DNA of 64,000 nt from Leptolyngbya sp. NIES-2104. GTDB lineage: Bacteria; Cyanobacteriota; Cyanobacteriia; Leptolyngbyales; Leptolyngbyaceae. The notes below the pieces were generated by a model. The model was not told the DNA's origin and did not search any database. It saw only the letters and a list, made by a program, of their open reading frames with translations. Both the position numbers and the translations under genes were made by a program. How positions within the stretch are numbered: position 1 is the stretch's first letter; each line of letters starts with the position of its first letter. The stretch is from assembly GCF_001485215.1 (NCBI RefSeq), contig NZ_BBWW01000001.1, positions 1,612,001 through 1,676,000 on the forward strand, in the 5' to 3' direction. This document shows, piece by piece, positions 52,921 through 61,123 of the stretch.

Positions 52921-53688
52921 ATGTCTGAAACGCCTCCGCTTCACACACTTGATCCTTTGAATCGATTCTCCGATCGCGCAACTGACTATCAAAAATACAG
53001 ACCTACCTATCCGCAAACTGCGATCGACAAGATCCTCTCCAATCTCGGCGATCCCGCTCAACTGATTGCCGCTGATATCGGTGCTGGAACTGGGATTTCA
53101 TCTCGGTTACTTAGCGATCGAGGTTTACAAGTTATCGCGATCGAACCCAATGCTGCAATGAGTTCTGAAGCAGAACCTTATCCGCGAATTGAATTCCGAC
53201 AAGCGATCGCAGAACAGACTGGGCTTTCTGATCAATCGGTTGATTTAGTCACTTGTTTTCAAGCCTTTCACTGGTTCAATGCTGATTCAGCCTTGCGCGA
53301 GTTCCGTCGCATTCTTAAGCCATCTGGACGACTTGCATTAGTGTGGAACACACGCGATCTAAATAACTCATTTACAGAGGAATATGGTGCATTGTTGCGA
53401 CAGGTTTCAGAAAAGCACCCGGCACTCGATCGATTATTTGGTCGTAAAGAAACCTTGCCAGAAAATCCCTATTTTCCAACCTTCGAGGAGCATCACTTTC
53501 CGTTAGAACACGCGCTTGATTTACCCGCATTGATCGGGAACTCGAAAAGTCGATCGTATGTTCCAAGTTCTGGTGAATTGCTCGATCGACTTCTAGCAGA
53601 TCTCGAAGCTTTGTATCAACGCAACAAAGATGATCAAGGATTGGTTTACATTAAGTACCTGACCAGAGTATTTATTGCTGGAGCCTAA
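52921..53688 (+). CDS. Class I SAM-dependent methyltransferase (Methyltransf_11)
   Basis: I take the ATG giving MSETPPLHTLDPLNRFSDRATDYQKYRPTYP, which matches the normal opening of this family; a TTG ten codons earlier is unlikely. The 255-residue protein has IAADIGAGTGISSRLL (motif I), VIAIEPNAAM, DLVTCFQAFHWFN and FRRILKPSGRLALVWN. These yeast-Crg1/Tmt1-like proteins act on small molecules; the substrate is unknown. The next methyltransferase starts three bases after its stop. Confidence 0.87.
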   Translation: MSETPPLHTLDPLNRFSDRATDYQKYRPTYPQTAIDKILSNLGDPAQLIAADIGAGTGISSRLLSDRGLQVIAIEPNAAMSSEAEPYPRIEFRQAIAEQTGLSDQSVDLVTCFQAFHWFNADSALREFRRILKPSGRLALVWNTRDLNNSFTEEYGALLRQVSEKHPALDRLFGRKETLPENPYFPTFEEHHFPLEHALDLPALIGNSKSRSYVPSSGELLDRLLADLEALYQRNKDDQGLVYIKYLTRVFIAGA

Positions 53689-53691
53689 CAG

Positions 53692-54378
53692 ATGGGATTG
53701 CGACTTGATCAGATTGTCCCTTGGGGTCGATCGCGCTCTGAGTACATTCAGATGTTTGATCTGACCGAAGCGGATTTGCAAAGGAAGATTCTTGATTGTG
53801 GTAGCGGTCCCGCCAGCTTTAATTTTGAAATGACACAGCTAGGACATTCAGTAATTTCTTGTGACCCGATCTATCAGTTTTCGACTGAGCAAATTCAGCA
53901 GCGGATTGATGAGACTTACGATGTGCTCCTGACTAAAGTAGAGGCGACACGAGAGAATTTTGTTTGGACAAACTTTCGATCGCCCGAAGATATGGCGCAA
54001 TCTCGCATGGCTTCGATGAAAAAATTTCTAGCTGATTTCGATTCAGGATTGCAGCAAAAACGCTATCGAACCGATGAACTACCGAATCTTCCGTTTGACG
54101 ATCAACAGTTCGATTTAGCTTTGTGTTCTCACTTGCTTTTTCTCTACTCTGACCAATTGAGCTTAGAGTTTCACCTAGCATCAATCTTTGAGATGTGTCG
54201 TGTCGCACCTGAAGTGAGAATTTTTCCACTGCTCCTCAACATGACGGGCGAAACTTCGCCATTCGTTGAACCTGTCATGCAAACCTTGAAAGAACAAGGC
54301 TATCAAGTCAATCTCCGACAAGTGCCCTATGAATTCCAGCGAGGCGGAAATCAGATGTTAGAAGTTAAAACGTTGTAG
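53692..54378 (+). CDS. SAM-dependent methyltransferase-like protein
   Basis: The 228-residue protein has a motif I-like segment ILDCGSGPASFNFEMTQLGHSVISCDPIY. FDLALCSHLLFLYSDQLSLEFHLASIFEMCRV is the motif IV/V helix region. The family is widespread in cyanobacteria but its substrate is not known. It is cotranscribed with the preceding methyltransferase and overlaps the convergent ferredoxin gene by 14 bp. Confidence 0.78.
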   Translation: MGLRLDQIVPWGRSRSEYIQMFDLTEADLQRKILDCGSGPASFNFEMTQLGHSVISCDPIYQFSTEQIQQRIDETYDVLLTKVEATRENFVWTNFRSPEDMAQSRMASMKKFLADFDSGLQQKRYRTDELPNLPFDDQQFDLALCSHLLFLYSDQLSLEFHLASIFEMCRVAPEVRIFPLLLNMTGETSPFVEPVMQTLKEQGYQVNLRQVPYEFQRGGNQMLEVKTL

Positions 54379-54793
54379 AAATCGCCTGCACTGGACAAGT
54401 TGGAATACATTGCTCACACACAATACAGCGCGATCGCGTAAACGATAATCGAAATGACTGCGGATCAAGCGTCAAGGCTTCCGTCGGACAAACCCCGGTA
54501 CACAGCCCACAATCGACGCAGACACTTTCATCGATCGTAATTTCGCGACTGGCAAACGAGACGTGAATGTCTTGCGATCGCATCCAATCGATCGACGCAT
54601 CCAATTGATCAATGTCACCCGACAATTCCACGACTAACTTACCGACCTGATTCGGAGCAACCTGAGCGCGAATAATATTTGCTGCTACATTAAAATCTTT
54701 CGCCAATCGATAAGTGACAGGCATCTGAACAGAGCGCTTCGGAAACGTTAGAGTGACTCGCTTTTTCACGGGGTTCGATCGCTTTTTCCTCAT
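54365..54793 (-). CDS. NIL-domain 2x[4Fe-4S] ferredoxin-like protein
   Basis: The start at MRKKRSNPVKKRVTLTF gives 142 residues. An N-terminal NIL domain (KRVTLTFPKRSVQMPVTYRLAKDFNVAANIIRAQV, about 11-80) is followed by two 4Fe-4S clusters, CVDCGLCTGVCP and CIVCEQCIPTCP. A further upstream ATG would add 25 residues, part of which are encoded by a hairpin repeat, so I reject it. NIL is the ligand domain first noted in methionine-transport ATPases. Cyanobacterial fusions with ferredoxin are common and of unknown electron partner. Confidence 0.92.
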   Translation of the reverse strand: MRKKRSNPVKKRVTLTFPKRSVQMPVTYRLAKDFNVAANIIRAQVAPNQVGKLVVELSGDIDQLDASIDWMRSQDIHVSFASREITIDESVCVDCGLCTGVCPTEALTLDPQSFRLSFTRSRCIVCEQCIPTCPVQAISTTF

Positions 54794-54800
54794 TCTAACG

Positions 54801-54829
54801 GTGGGGCGGGCATCTTGCCTGCCACCCCA
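54801..54829. repeat. GTGGGGCGGGCA hairpin repeat just upstream of the ferredoxin start
   Basis: GTGGGGCGGGCA, then TCT, then TGCCTGCCACCCCA form an imperfect hairpin. GGGGCGGGCATCTTGCC-type repeats are, as I recall, frequent in cyanobacterial spacers. It lies eight bases upstream of the chosen ferredoxin ATG, where it could affect translation. Confidence 0.6.
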
Positions 54830-55020
54830 ATTCCGTAATTCCACAGAGCGAACATATAAAGATTTCATGAAGCGCTTTGCGATCGATCCGCAATTCCGCC
54901 AGAATGCTTAGCAGTGTTAAGCAACACATCTGAACGCATTTACCCAAGCCCCAATTCGCTGAATTTCTCAGCACCGATCAGGGATACGTGCCTATTCACC
55001 TGAATTGGAGTCAAGTTTGG

Positions 55021-55734
55021 ATGACAACATTACAGCAGAATAAAAGAGTTTTCGCCGCAGTCACGATCGCGGTCAGCTTTAGCGCGATCGCATCTTTCAA
55101 AGTCGATGCTGCCATTATCACCGTGAACGATTCCGGTTCATGGATCAATGGCACAAATACGATCGCCAATCAAGGATTTAATCTAATTCCAGTTCCGAAT
55201 GGATCTGAGGCGCTCGGTTCAGATCTATCAACGCTCAGTTCACCGACCGGCAATATTGACTTTACGAACAGTGTCAACAAGCGACAAGTTGGAATTTTAG
55301 ATAAGAAGACTGGCTGGGAGAGTTGGAGTAATGGATATCAGGGCGAAGTCTACTACAGCGGGAAGGATGTTTTAACGCTCGATATCAAGCTACCGAACCT
55401 GAACGCCTTCGATTTTTACATTCAGCCTGATTTTCAAGAGATATCGACAATTTCGGTGATTGCTCAAAGTGGCACCCTTTCTGAGGTTCTGAGTCAAGAT
55501 GTCGTCAATGGACTCGGAGGAGCAAAGTACTTTGGCTTTTACTCCGATGATCCACTTGATTCGATTCAATCGATCCGGATTGAGGGACCCAAATCAGGTG
55601 GATTCGCGATCGGACAGCTACGCGGAGCCAACACCAAAACAGCTAGTGTTCCCACTCCAGTTTTACTACCTGGACTGATTGGACTCGGTTTAGGACTATG
55701 GCGAAAAGCACGAAACAGACAAAGTGAAAACTAA
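55021..55734 (+). CDS. Exported PTPA-CTERM surface protein
   Basis: The start MTTLQQNKRVFAAVTIAVSFSAIASF gives a clear signal peptide with cleavage near VDA-A; a GTG 11 codons upstream is the alternative. The 237-residue protein is mostly beta-rich (IITVNDSGSWINGTN, LTLDIKLPNLNAFDFYIQPDF). It ends in VPTPVLLPGLIGLGLGLWRKARN, a PTPA-CTERM sorting signal: P-T-P motif, hydrophobic helix, basic tail. Such proteins are thought to be processed by an exosortase-like system and often belong to exopolysaccharide-producing bacteria. The mature part belongs to no family I recognise. Confidence 0.87.
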   Translation: MTTLQQNKRVFAAVTIAVSFSAIASFKVDAAIITVNDSGSWINGTNTIANQGFNLIPVPNGSEALGSDLSTLSSPTGNIDFTNSVNKRQVGILDKKTGWESWSNGYQGEVYYSGKDVLTLDIKLPNLNAFDFYIQPDFQEISTISVIAQSGTLSEVLSQDVVNGLGGAKYFGFYSDDPLDSIQSIRIEGPKSGGFAIGQLRGANTKTASVPTPVLLPGLIGLGLGLWRKARNRQSEN

Positions 55735-55795
55735 GCCAACTTAACAAACGAGACTGGGCACTCTGAAAAAGATGATGTGCCCCTCTTCTCGTTGT

Positions 55796-56971
55796 ATGCC
55801 TCCAGTTCTGATTATTGAAGACGATCGATTAGTACGGAAATTGCTCAAAAAATTGCTTCAGCCTCAAGGCTTTGAAGTGGTGGAAGCAACCACCGGAGCA
55901 GAAGGTTTAACGCTCGTTTCATCAGTCCGTCCAGCATTGATCCTCTGTGATTGGAGCTTACCTGGAATTGATGGGCTGTCAGTGTGTCGCACGATTAAAG
56001 CGAATCCTGATTGGTCAGATGTTTACTTCATTTTGGTAGCGGCTTATAGTTCGCCGGAACATCATGTGAAAGCATTGGACAGTGGAGCCGATGACTTTCT
56101 CTGTAAGCGGATTAAGATTGAAGAACTCAGTGCTAGATTGAGAGCGGGTCTAAGAGTCTATCGCGCCTTTCAAGAACAGCGGCGACTTGCTCAAGAATTG
56201 AAGCTTCAGCAAGAACAATTAGAAACCGAAATGGCAGAGGCATCAGAATATGTCCGATCGCTATTACCCGCACCGATGAACGATCGCATTGTAGCGCGAT
56301 CGCAGTTTCTTCCGTCTCGACAGTTAGGCGGTGATTGTTTTGACTATCACTGGCTCGATTCTGAGTTCTTCGCGATGTATCTGTTAGATGTTTCTGGACA
56401 TGGATTAGGAGCCGCTTTAGTGTCGGTTACAATTCAGAACGTGCTACGCGCTCAGATTCTTCCGGGAACAAACTTTTATCAGCCTGGATTAGTCTTAACT
56501 GCACTGAACGAAGCCTTTTCATCAGAAACGGATTGGTTAAGTGAAGCACCGAGCGATCGCTATTTCACGATTTGGTATGGTGTGTATAACTATTCCAAAC
56601 AGTTACTGATGTATGCCAGTGCAGGACATCCACCCGCGATCGTGGTATCGGGACATTCTCCCAATCATCAAATTGATCAACTCCGCACACCTGGAACCCC
56701 GATCGGAATGTTTGCGGATTCAAAATACAAAACTCAGTTTTTCAAAGTTGAACAAGAGAGTACCTTGTATTTATTCAGTGATGGTATCTATGAAGTTCAG
56801 CAATCGGATGGAACCATTTGGAATTTAGATCAATTTGTGGATTTAATCGATCGACATCATCATTCAGAACAATTAGATAACTTAGAAACGATTGTTCGAG
56901 CGGTGAAAGATTTGAAATGCGATCGAGATTTTGACGATGATTGTTCGCTGTTGCAGATCAAATTGCGGTAG
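55796..56971 (+). CDS. Response regulator with PP2C (RsbU/SpoIIE-type) phosphatase output
   Basis: I start at MPPVLIIEDDRLVRK, the usual receiver opening; an ATG eight codons earlier is the alternative. The receiver has acceptor Asp52 (ALILCDWSLPGIDG) and the conserved Lys near 102. A coiled coil (QEQRRLAQELKLQQEQLETEMAE) links it to a PP2C domain with LGGDCFDYHWL, LLDVSGHGLGAALVS, LYLFSDGIYEV and the late FDDDCSLL Asp. In partner-switching systems such enzymes dephosphorylate STAS antagonists. Here a STAS protein, a STAS fusion and an RsbW-like kinase are encoded next to it. Confidence 0.93.
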   Translation: MPPVLIIEDDRLVRKLLKKLLQPQGFEVVEATTGAEGLTLVSSVRPALILCDWSLPGIDGLSVCRTIKANPDWSDVYFILVAAYSSPEHHVKALDSGADDFLCKRIKIEELSARLRAGLRVYRAFQEQRRLAQELKLQQEQLETEMAEASEYVRSLLPAPMNDRIVARSQFLPSRQLGGDCFDYHWLDSEFFAMYLLDVSGHGLGAALVSVTIQNVLRAQILPGTNFYQPGLVLTALNEAFSSETDWLSEAPSDRYFTIWYGVYNYSKQLLMYASAGHPPAIVVSGHSPNHQIDQLRTPGTPIGMFADSKYKTQFFKVEQESTLYLFSDGIYEVQQSDGTIWNLDQFVDLIDRHHHSEQLDNLETIVRAVKDLKCDRDFDDDCSLLQIKLR

Positions 56972-57026
56972 GTTGTTTGGATGGGTTGGATATCCGATTG
57001 AATTTGTCGTATCGCCATAAAATGCC

Positions 57027-57054
57027 GTAGAGACGCGATTAATCGCGTCTCTAC
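57027..57054. terminator. Perfect 28 bp palindrome between convergent genes, likely bidirectional terminator
   Basis: The arm GTAGAGACGCGATT is followed directly by its exact reverse complement. GTAGAGACGCGAT-type palindromes are a known recurring sequence in cyanobacterial spacers. It lies between the phosphatase gene and the convergent STAS gene, so it could stop transcription from both sides. Confidence 0.7.
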
Positions 57055-57122
57055 AATCGGTTGGATAAACGCATCATTCGTCGCGTGGGCACCCCATACC
57101 CATTACATCGATCGATTTTTTA

Positions 57123-57458
57123 TCAAACCATTGAACATCCTTCCCGCGCCCGATCGAATTCCAACTGATTCGCGAAAATCGGAAAAAACTGAATCACATC
57201 TGCAAGCTCTAGCAACATTCTAATTTCTTGCCCTAATGAACACAGCGCTAATGTTCCCTGTGCTGCCTTGACGACTTTTAACGAACTGACTAATGCACCT
57301 AATCCAGAACTATCCATAAACGTAGCCTGCTCAAAATCAACCAGAATTTGCACTGTCCCGGCTGCAATCACATCGAAAATATCTTGTTTGAACTGTTTTG
57401 CTTGAGTGTGACCCAGAATGCCACAAACCTTGACAACCTTCACAGGATGACTCATCAC
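57123..57458 (-). CDS. STAS-domain anti-sigma-factor antagonist
   Basis: The 111-residue protein is a single STAS domain (SpoIIAA/RsbV-like). The phosphorylation loop is FMDSSGLGALVSSLK, with Ser50/51 as the phosphorylatable site. ILVDFEQATF precedes it and LCSLGQEIRMLLELADV follows. It should be phosphorylated by the RsbW-like kinase and dephosphorylated by the PP2C regulator encoded next door (family knowledge plus context). It is transcribed towards the phosphatase gene. Confidence 0.93.
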   Translation of the reverse strand: MMSHPVKVVKVCGILGHTQAKQFKQDIFDVIAAGTVQILVDFEQATFMDSSGLGALVSSLKVVKAAQGTLALCSLGQEIRMLLELADVIQFFPIFANQLEFDRAREGCSMV

Positions 57459-57501
57459 AACTCACCTAAGTACTAGATCAACGAGCTTTGTGACTGCTTC
57501 A

Positions 57502-57729
57502 TCAAATAAACAGCCCTATCCCATAAAGCCCTGATATTTCTGAGAGTTCTTTATGTAAAATTTCAGATCTTTCAGCAATTTCTCGCGATCGCTAAACCAA
57601 GTCTTTCCGTAATTTCAACCTGTATGAATCGTGCTTAGAGGCAATATCTTTTGGCGTAAATTCAGGAACGTGCTCATCGAGTTCATCACCTAAAGTGTTA
57701 TCGATCGCATCAGCACAGGCACTCTGGTA
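57502..57729 (-). pseudogene. Possible gene remnant in the STAS/STAS-transferase spacer
   Basis: The 329 bp spacer contains a 76-codon frame with coding-like composition, broken once by TAG at 57592-57594 and lacking a start codon. It reads ACADAIDNTLGDELDEHVPEF and KDIASKHDSYRLKLRKDLV before the stop, then REIAERSEILHKELSEIS after it. No family was recognised. It may be chance; the rest of the spacer shows nothing beyond probable promoters. Confidence 0.25.
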
Positions 57730-57787
57730 TCAGTTAAGCCTCAATTTTGCTTGATTGTCCAATGCTGTCTAATCTTACGGGGTCAAC

Positions 57788-58768
57788 ATGATTCAACAGT
57801 CTTCGATCGCTTTTCCCGTCACGCAAACTGAAGAACTCTATCAAGTGCAGCTTCCGGCATTGTTAACCGTGACGGAGGCGATCGCATTTCGCGCAAAATG
57901 TCGAGAATTGATCGAAGCAAAACCGACTCCGACTAAAATTATTCTCGATTTTGCTCAAACGACCTTTATTGATAGCAGCGCGATTGGAGCATTAGTCATG
58001 TGTCTCAAAGCAGCTCGATCGCGTCAAATCGAACTAGTCCTATGGAGTGTTAAATCTGAAATTCTCACGATTCTAGAGTTAGCTGATCTCGGTCAACATT
58101 TCACGATCGAATCCAAGACGATCCCGCTCGAACCGCATCCCAAACCTCAGATCGAAGCGACTCACCCCTCAGTTCAATCAAAAACGAAACGAGCGATCGA
58201 CATTGTTGGTGCAATGGTCGGCTTAGGAATTACAGCCGTTGTGTTTATCCCGATTGCGATCGCGATTAAGCTCGATAATCCAGGTACAATTCTATTTTCT
58301 CAAACTCGTTGCGGTCACTTGGGGCAGCGGTTTCAAGTTTGGAAATTTCGCTCTATGGTGAGCAATGCTGAACAACTAAAAGCACAAGTAGAAAATCAGA
58401 ACGAAGGAGCATTTTTTAAGAATGAGAATGACCCACGAATTACAAGAGTCGGGCGATTTCTAAGAAAAACAAGTCTAGATGAGTTTCCGCAGTTTTGGAA
58501 TGTTCTACGGGGCGAAATGAGCTTAGTAGGAACTCGTCCGCCATTGCCTGAAGAAGTCGATCGCTATGAAATCGCAAATTGGCAACGGCTCAATGTTAAA
58601 CCGGGAATCACCGGAGAATGGCAGGTACATGGTCGATCGAAGATTCGCAATTTTGAGGAAGTGATTCAGTTAGATTTGCGGTACCAGGAGCGCTGGAGCT
58701 TGAAGTATGATCTACAGCTACTACTCAAAACCGTGATGGTTCTGTTCAGAAAAGATAGTGCATTTTAA
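57788..58768 (+). CDS. STAS domain fused to polyprenyl-phosphate sugar-1-phosphate transferase
   Basis: The 326-residue protein joins a STAS domain (about 10-120; [27 protein letters not shown], with Ser63/64 at the phospho-site) to a bacterial sugar transferase (about 137-326). The transferase has one membrane helix ([20 protein letters not shown]). Its family motifs are [52 protein letters not shown] and [15 protein letters not shown]. Such enzymes load the first sugar-phosphate onto undecaprenyl phosphate. The STAS fusion suggests that initiation of polysaccharide synthesis is controlled by the adjacent kinase/phosphatase pair; that is inference. Confidence 0.92.
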   Translation: MIQQSSIAFPVTQTEELYQVQLPALLTVTEAIAFRAKCRELIEAKPTPTKIILDFAQTTFIDSSAIGALVMCLKAARSRQIELVLWSVKSEILTILELADLGQHFTIESKTIPLEPHPKPQIEATHPSVQSKTKRAIDIVGAMVGLGITAVVFIPIAIAIKLDNPGTILFSQTRCGHLGQRFQVWKFRSMVSNAEQLKAQVENQNEGAFFKNENDPRITRVGRFLRKTSLDEFPQFWNVLRGEMSLVGTRPPLPEEVDRYEIANWQRLNVKPGITGEWQVHGRSKIRNFEEVIQLDLRYQERWSLKYDLQLLLKTVMVLFRKDSAF

Positions 58769-58789
58769 TCAGCCTAGGAGTGCATCACC

Positions 58790-59248
58790 ATGAACAATCT
58801 CGTATCAACAGAAGGTGTGATTCACTTCGATCGACTGATTGTTCAAACGGACTTGACCGTAATTCCGCAGATTCTATCGTGGTTTGAAGCGTTTCAGCGG
58901 TTTCCGGTTTCTCAAGTGGTTTGGCTGCAAGGACAAATTGCGTTGGTAGAAGGTTTTACCAATGCAGTCCGGCACGCTCATGCCCAATTCTCAAAATACA
59001 CTCCGATTGAGATTGAGGCGGGTATCTATCCGAATCGGCTCGAAATTCGAGTTTGGGATCAAGGTTCACCGTTTGATTTGGCGGAATTGATCGATCGAGT
59101 AGAGCAAGACTATCCAAATCCCCTAGAACACGAGGTACACTGGGGCGCAGCATTGTTCAAGAAGCTCAAAGATCAACACGGCTGGAATGTTGAATATTCC
59201 TGCTCTGGTGAGGGTCAGAACTGTTTGAGTTTGATCAAGTTTTACTAA
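58790..59248 (+). CDS. RsbW-like anti-sigma-factor serine kinase (HATPase_c_2)
   Basis: The 152-residue protein has the GHKL ATPase N-box VEGFTNAVRHAHAQF and the G1 box VWDQGSPFDL. EVHWGAALFKKLKDQHGWNVEYSCSGEGQNCLSLIKF is the G2-like C-terminal part, as in RsbW/SpoIIAB proteins. It starts 21 bp after the STAS-transferase fusion, so the two are probably cotranscribed. The natural substrate would be the serine in one or both neighbouring STAS domains. Its stop overlaps that of the convergent Uma2 gene. Confidence 0.9.
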   Translation: MNNLVSTEGVIHFDRLIVQTDLTVIPQILSWFEAFQRFPVSQVVWLQGQIALVEGFTNAVRHAHAQFSKYTPIEIEAGIYPNRLEIRVWDQGSPFDLAELIDRVEQDYPNPLEHEVHWGAALFKKLKDQHGWNVEYSCSGEGQNCLSLIKFY

Positions 59249-59940
59249 AGTGCATCTGGATCGATTCCGAGCGATCGTAGTCTTTCTGCCATTTGTTGCG
59301 ATCGCTGCCGTTCCTGTTCTAATTGTTGTTCTGCTTGCTCTGCTCGTTGGCGCTCTTGGTTGAGCATTTGATTAATCTCAGCGAACGAGAAAAAGGGTGT
59401 TCCGTCTGGTCGATACAACTCTAATTCTGCGTTCAACTCAAATCGAACACTCAAGCGGGGACTAACCCAACCCGACATCGATTCAATTTGATCGAGTAAT
59501 CTATCCTCATCGCGAATCCACCCGCTTAACTGAATGCGATCGGGATCGTAAACGTAATACTCTTCGACTCCGTAGGTGTGATAAAACAGCAACTTCCGAT
59601 CCATTTCAGGCTGTGTGTTCCCTGGAGATAAAATCTCAAATACGACTTGAGGCGGGAGATTATCTTCTCTCCACTGTTGATAAGAACCACGATCGCCTTT
59701 TGGTCTGCCAAATACGACCATTGTATCTGGAGCAGTACTTAACCGATTGTTGCCTTCTACCGGATACCAGAGTAAATCTCCCGCAACAAAAACATTGGGA
59801 TCGTCCGCAAATAGCCATTCTAGATTCTGCTCGATCACCACAATCCAGCGAAATTGCTTCGTATTGTCCGCCATCGGTTTGCCATCACTTTCTGGGTAAA
59901 AAACCTCGCGCTGATCGAGGTTCTGCGGCTGTGTCACCAT
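59245..59940 (-). CDS. Uma2 family (DUF820) putative endonuclease with C-terminal coiled coil
   Basis: I start at MVTQPQNLDQREVFYPESD; an in-frame ATG 19 codons upstream is not supported by the family. The 231-residue protein has the Uma2 core: VAGDLLWYPVEGNN, APDTMVVFGRPKGDRGSYQQW, VVFEILSPGNTQPEMDRKLLFY and VEEYYVYDPD. The PD...E-x-x residues make a PD-(D/E)XK-like site. The tail (NQERQRAEQAEQQLEQERQRSQQMAERLRSLGIDPD) is a coiled coil typical of cyanobacterial members. Function is unknown; these genes are highly duplicated in cyanobacteria. Confidence 0.9.
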   Translation of the reverse strand: MVTQPQNLDQREVFYPESDGKPMADNTKQFRWIVVIEQNLEWLFADDPNVFVAGDLLWYPVEGNNRLSTAPDTMVVFGRPKGDRGSYQQWREDNLPPQVVFEILSPGNTQPEMDRKLLFYHTYGVEEYYVYDPDRIQLSGWIRDEDRLLDQIESMSGWVSPRLSVRFELNAELELYRPDGTPFFSFAEINQMLNQERQRAEQAEQQLEQERQRSQQMAERLRSLGIDPDAL

Positions 59941-60056
59941 CGGGCGAAATCTCCTGCAACGATCTGCTTTCACATCAATATAGTACAGACGACTCAATTT
60001 TTCATCCGCACTAAAGAAATGCGAGAATAGACAACAGTGAAAAAAGGCACAACAAT

Positions 60057-60653
60057 ATGGTGAGTGAAGTTAAGACCGTGACAGGACGCGGAATTCCTTT
60101 AGTCGGAAATGACATTGATACCGATCGCATTATTCCAGCAAGATTTCTACGCTGTGTGACATTCGATGGTTTAGGAGCGCAAGTGTTCGCTGACGATCGC
60201 GTTCAGTTGCAAGGACAACATCCGTTTGATCTCCCTCAGTACCAAAGTGCAACCGTTCTGATTGTGAACGGAAATTTTGGCTGCGGATCGAGTCGGGAAC
60301 ATGCGCCACAAGCGATCGCGAAATGGGGGATTCAAGCGATCATTGGTGAGAGCTTTGCAGAAATTTTCTTTGGAAACTGTGTTGCGATCGGAATTCCTTG
60401 TATTACGGCTGATCCAAGTGTTACAAGCCAACTGCAAAAGCGAGTTGAAGCTGATCCACAGCTTGAGGTATTGATTAATCTAGAACAATTGAAAGTGCAG
60501 TGTGGATCATTTGAGGCTGAGATTACAATGCCATCGGGAGCACATCAAATGTTAACTTCTGGAACATGGGATGCGTGTGGTCAATTAGTTTCACAAGCTG
60601 ATCAAGTTCGAGCAACTGCGGCAAAGTTACCTTATGTGGCTTGGAGCCGATGA
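60057..60653 (+). CDS. leuD: 3-isopropylmalate dehydratase small subunit
   Basis: The 198-residue protein has the aconitase swivel domain: [15 protein letters not shown], then [42 protein letters not shown]. The [10 protein letters not shown] loop is the LeuD hallmark. With LeuC (not in this window) it isomerises 2- to 3-isopropylmalate in leucine synthesis. Length is normal. It is transcribed alone, convergent with the CYTH gene, four bases apart. Confidence 0.94.
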   Translation: MVSEVKTVTGRGIPLVGNDIDTDRIIPARFLRCVTFDGLGAQVFADDRVQLQGQHPFDLPQYQSATVLIVNGNFGCGSSREHAPQAIAKWGIQAIIGESFAEIFFGNCVAIGIPCITADPSVTSQLQKRVEADPQLEVLINLEQLKVQCGSFEAEITMPSGAHQMLTSGTWDACGQLVSQADQVRATAAKLPYVAWSR

Positions 60654-60657
60654 GCTT

Positions 60658-61119
60658 CTACCAAGTTGTGTAAGGATGCTGTGCAAGATTAGAATTGTAG
60701 TAGCACGGATCATGCGAAACATCTTCCCCGATCCATTCAGGAAGCTCGATCGCTTGATCCGCACTTTTTAGCTCAACTTCTGCGATCGTCAATCCCCGAT
60801 TTGCTCCTAAAAATTCATCGACTTCCCACACTAAACCATTCAATTCGATCTTATGGCGGTACTTTTCGATTAAAGGCGGCTTGCAAAGTTGATCCAGCAT
60901 CTGTGTTGCATCTTCAACAGGAATTTCATACTCAAACTCTGCACGGGAGATTCCTTGAGTCTTACCTTTAATCGTGAGGAAACCTCGATCGCGAATTACT
61001 CGAATTCTCACCGTACTTTCAAGCGTCGGAATGTAACCTTGCCGATAGAGTTCACCTTGAGCCAGATTTCGCCATTGATCACTTTTTACTAAAAACTTTC
61101 GCTCAATTTCAACACCCAT
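60658..61119 (-). CDS. CYTH-domain protein (inorganic triphosphatase-like)
   Basis: The start MGVEIERKFLVKSDQW is preceded by an excellent AGGAGGG site located at the end of the upstream kinase gene, which decides it over a longer frame. The 153-residue protein shows the E-I-E-R-K-F motif, VRIRVIRDRGFLTIKGKTQG, AEFEYEIPVEDA, and IELNGLVWEVDEFLG with the acidic tunnel residues. CYTH proteins of this short type hydrolyse tripolyphosphate. It is translated with the sugar kinase (five-base gap). Confidence 0.92.
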   Translation of the reverse strand: MGVEIERKFLVKSDQWRNLAQGELYRQGYIPTLESTVRIRVIRDRGFLTIKGKTQGISRAEFEYEIPVEDATQMLDQLCKPPLIEKYRHKIELNGLVWEVDEFLGANRGLTIAEVELKSADQAIELPEWIGEDVSHDPCYYNSNLAQHPYTTW

Positions 61120-61123
61120 AAAT

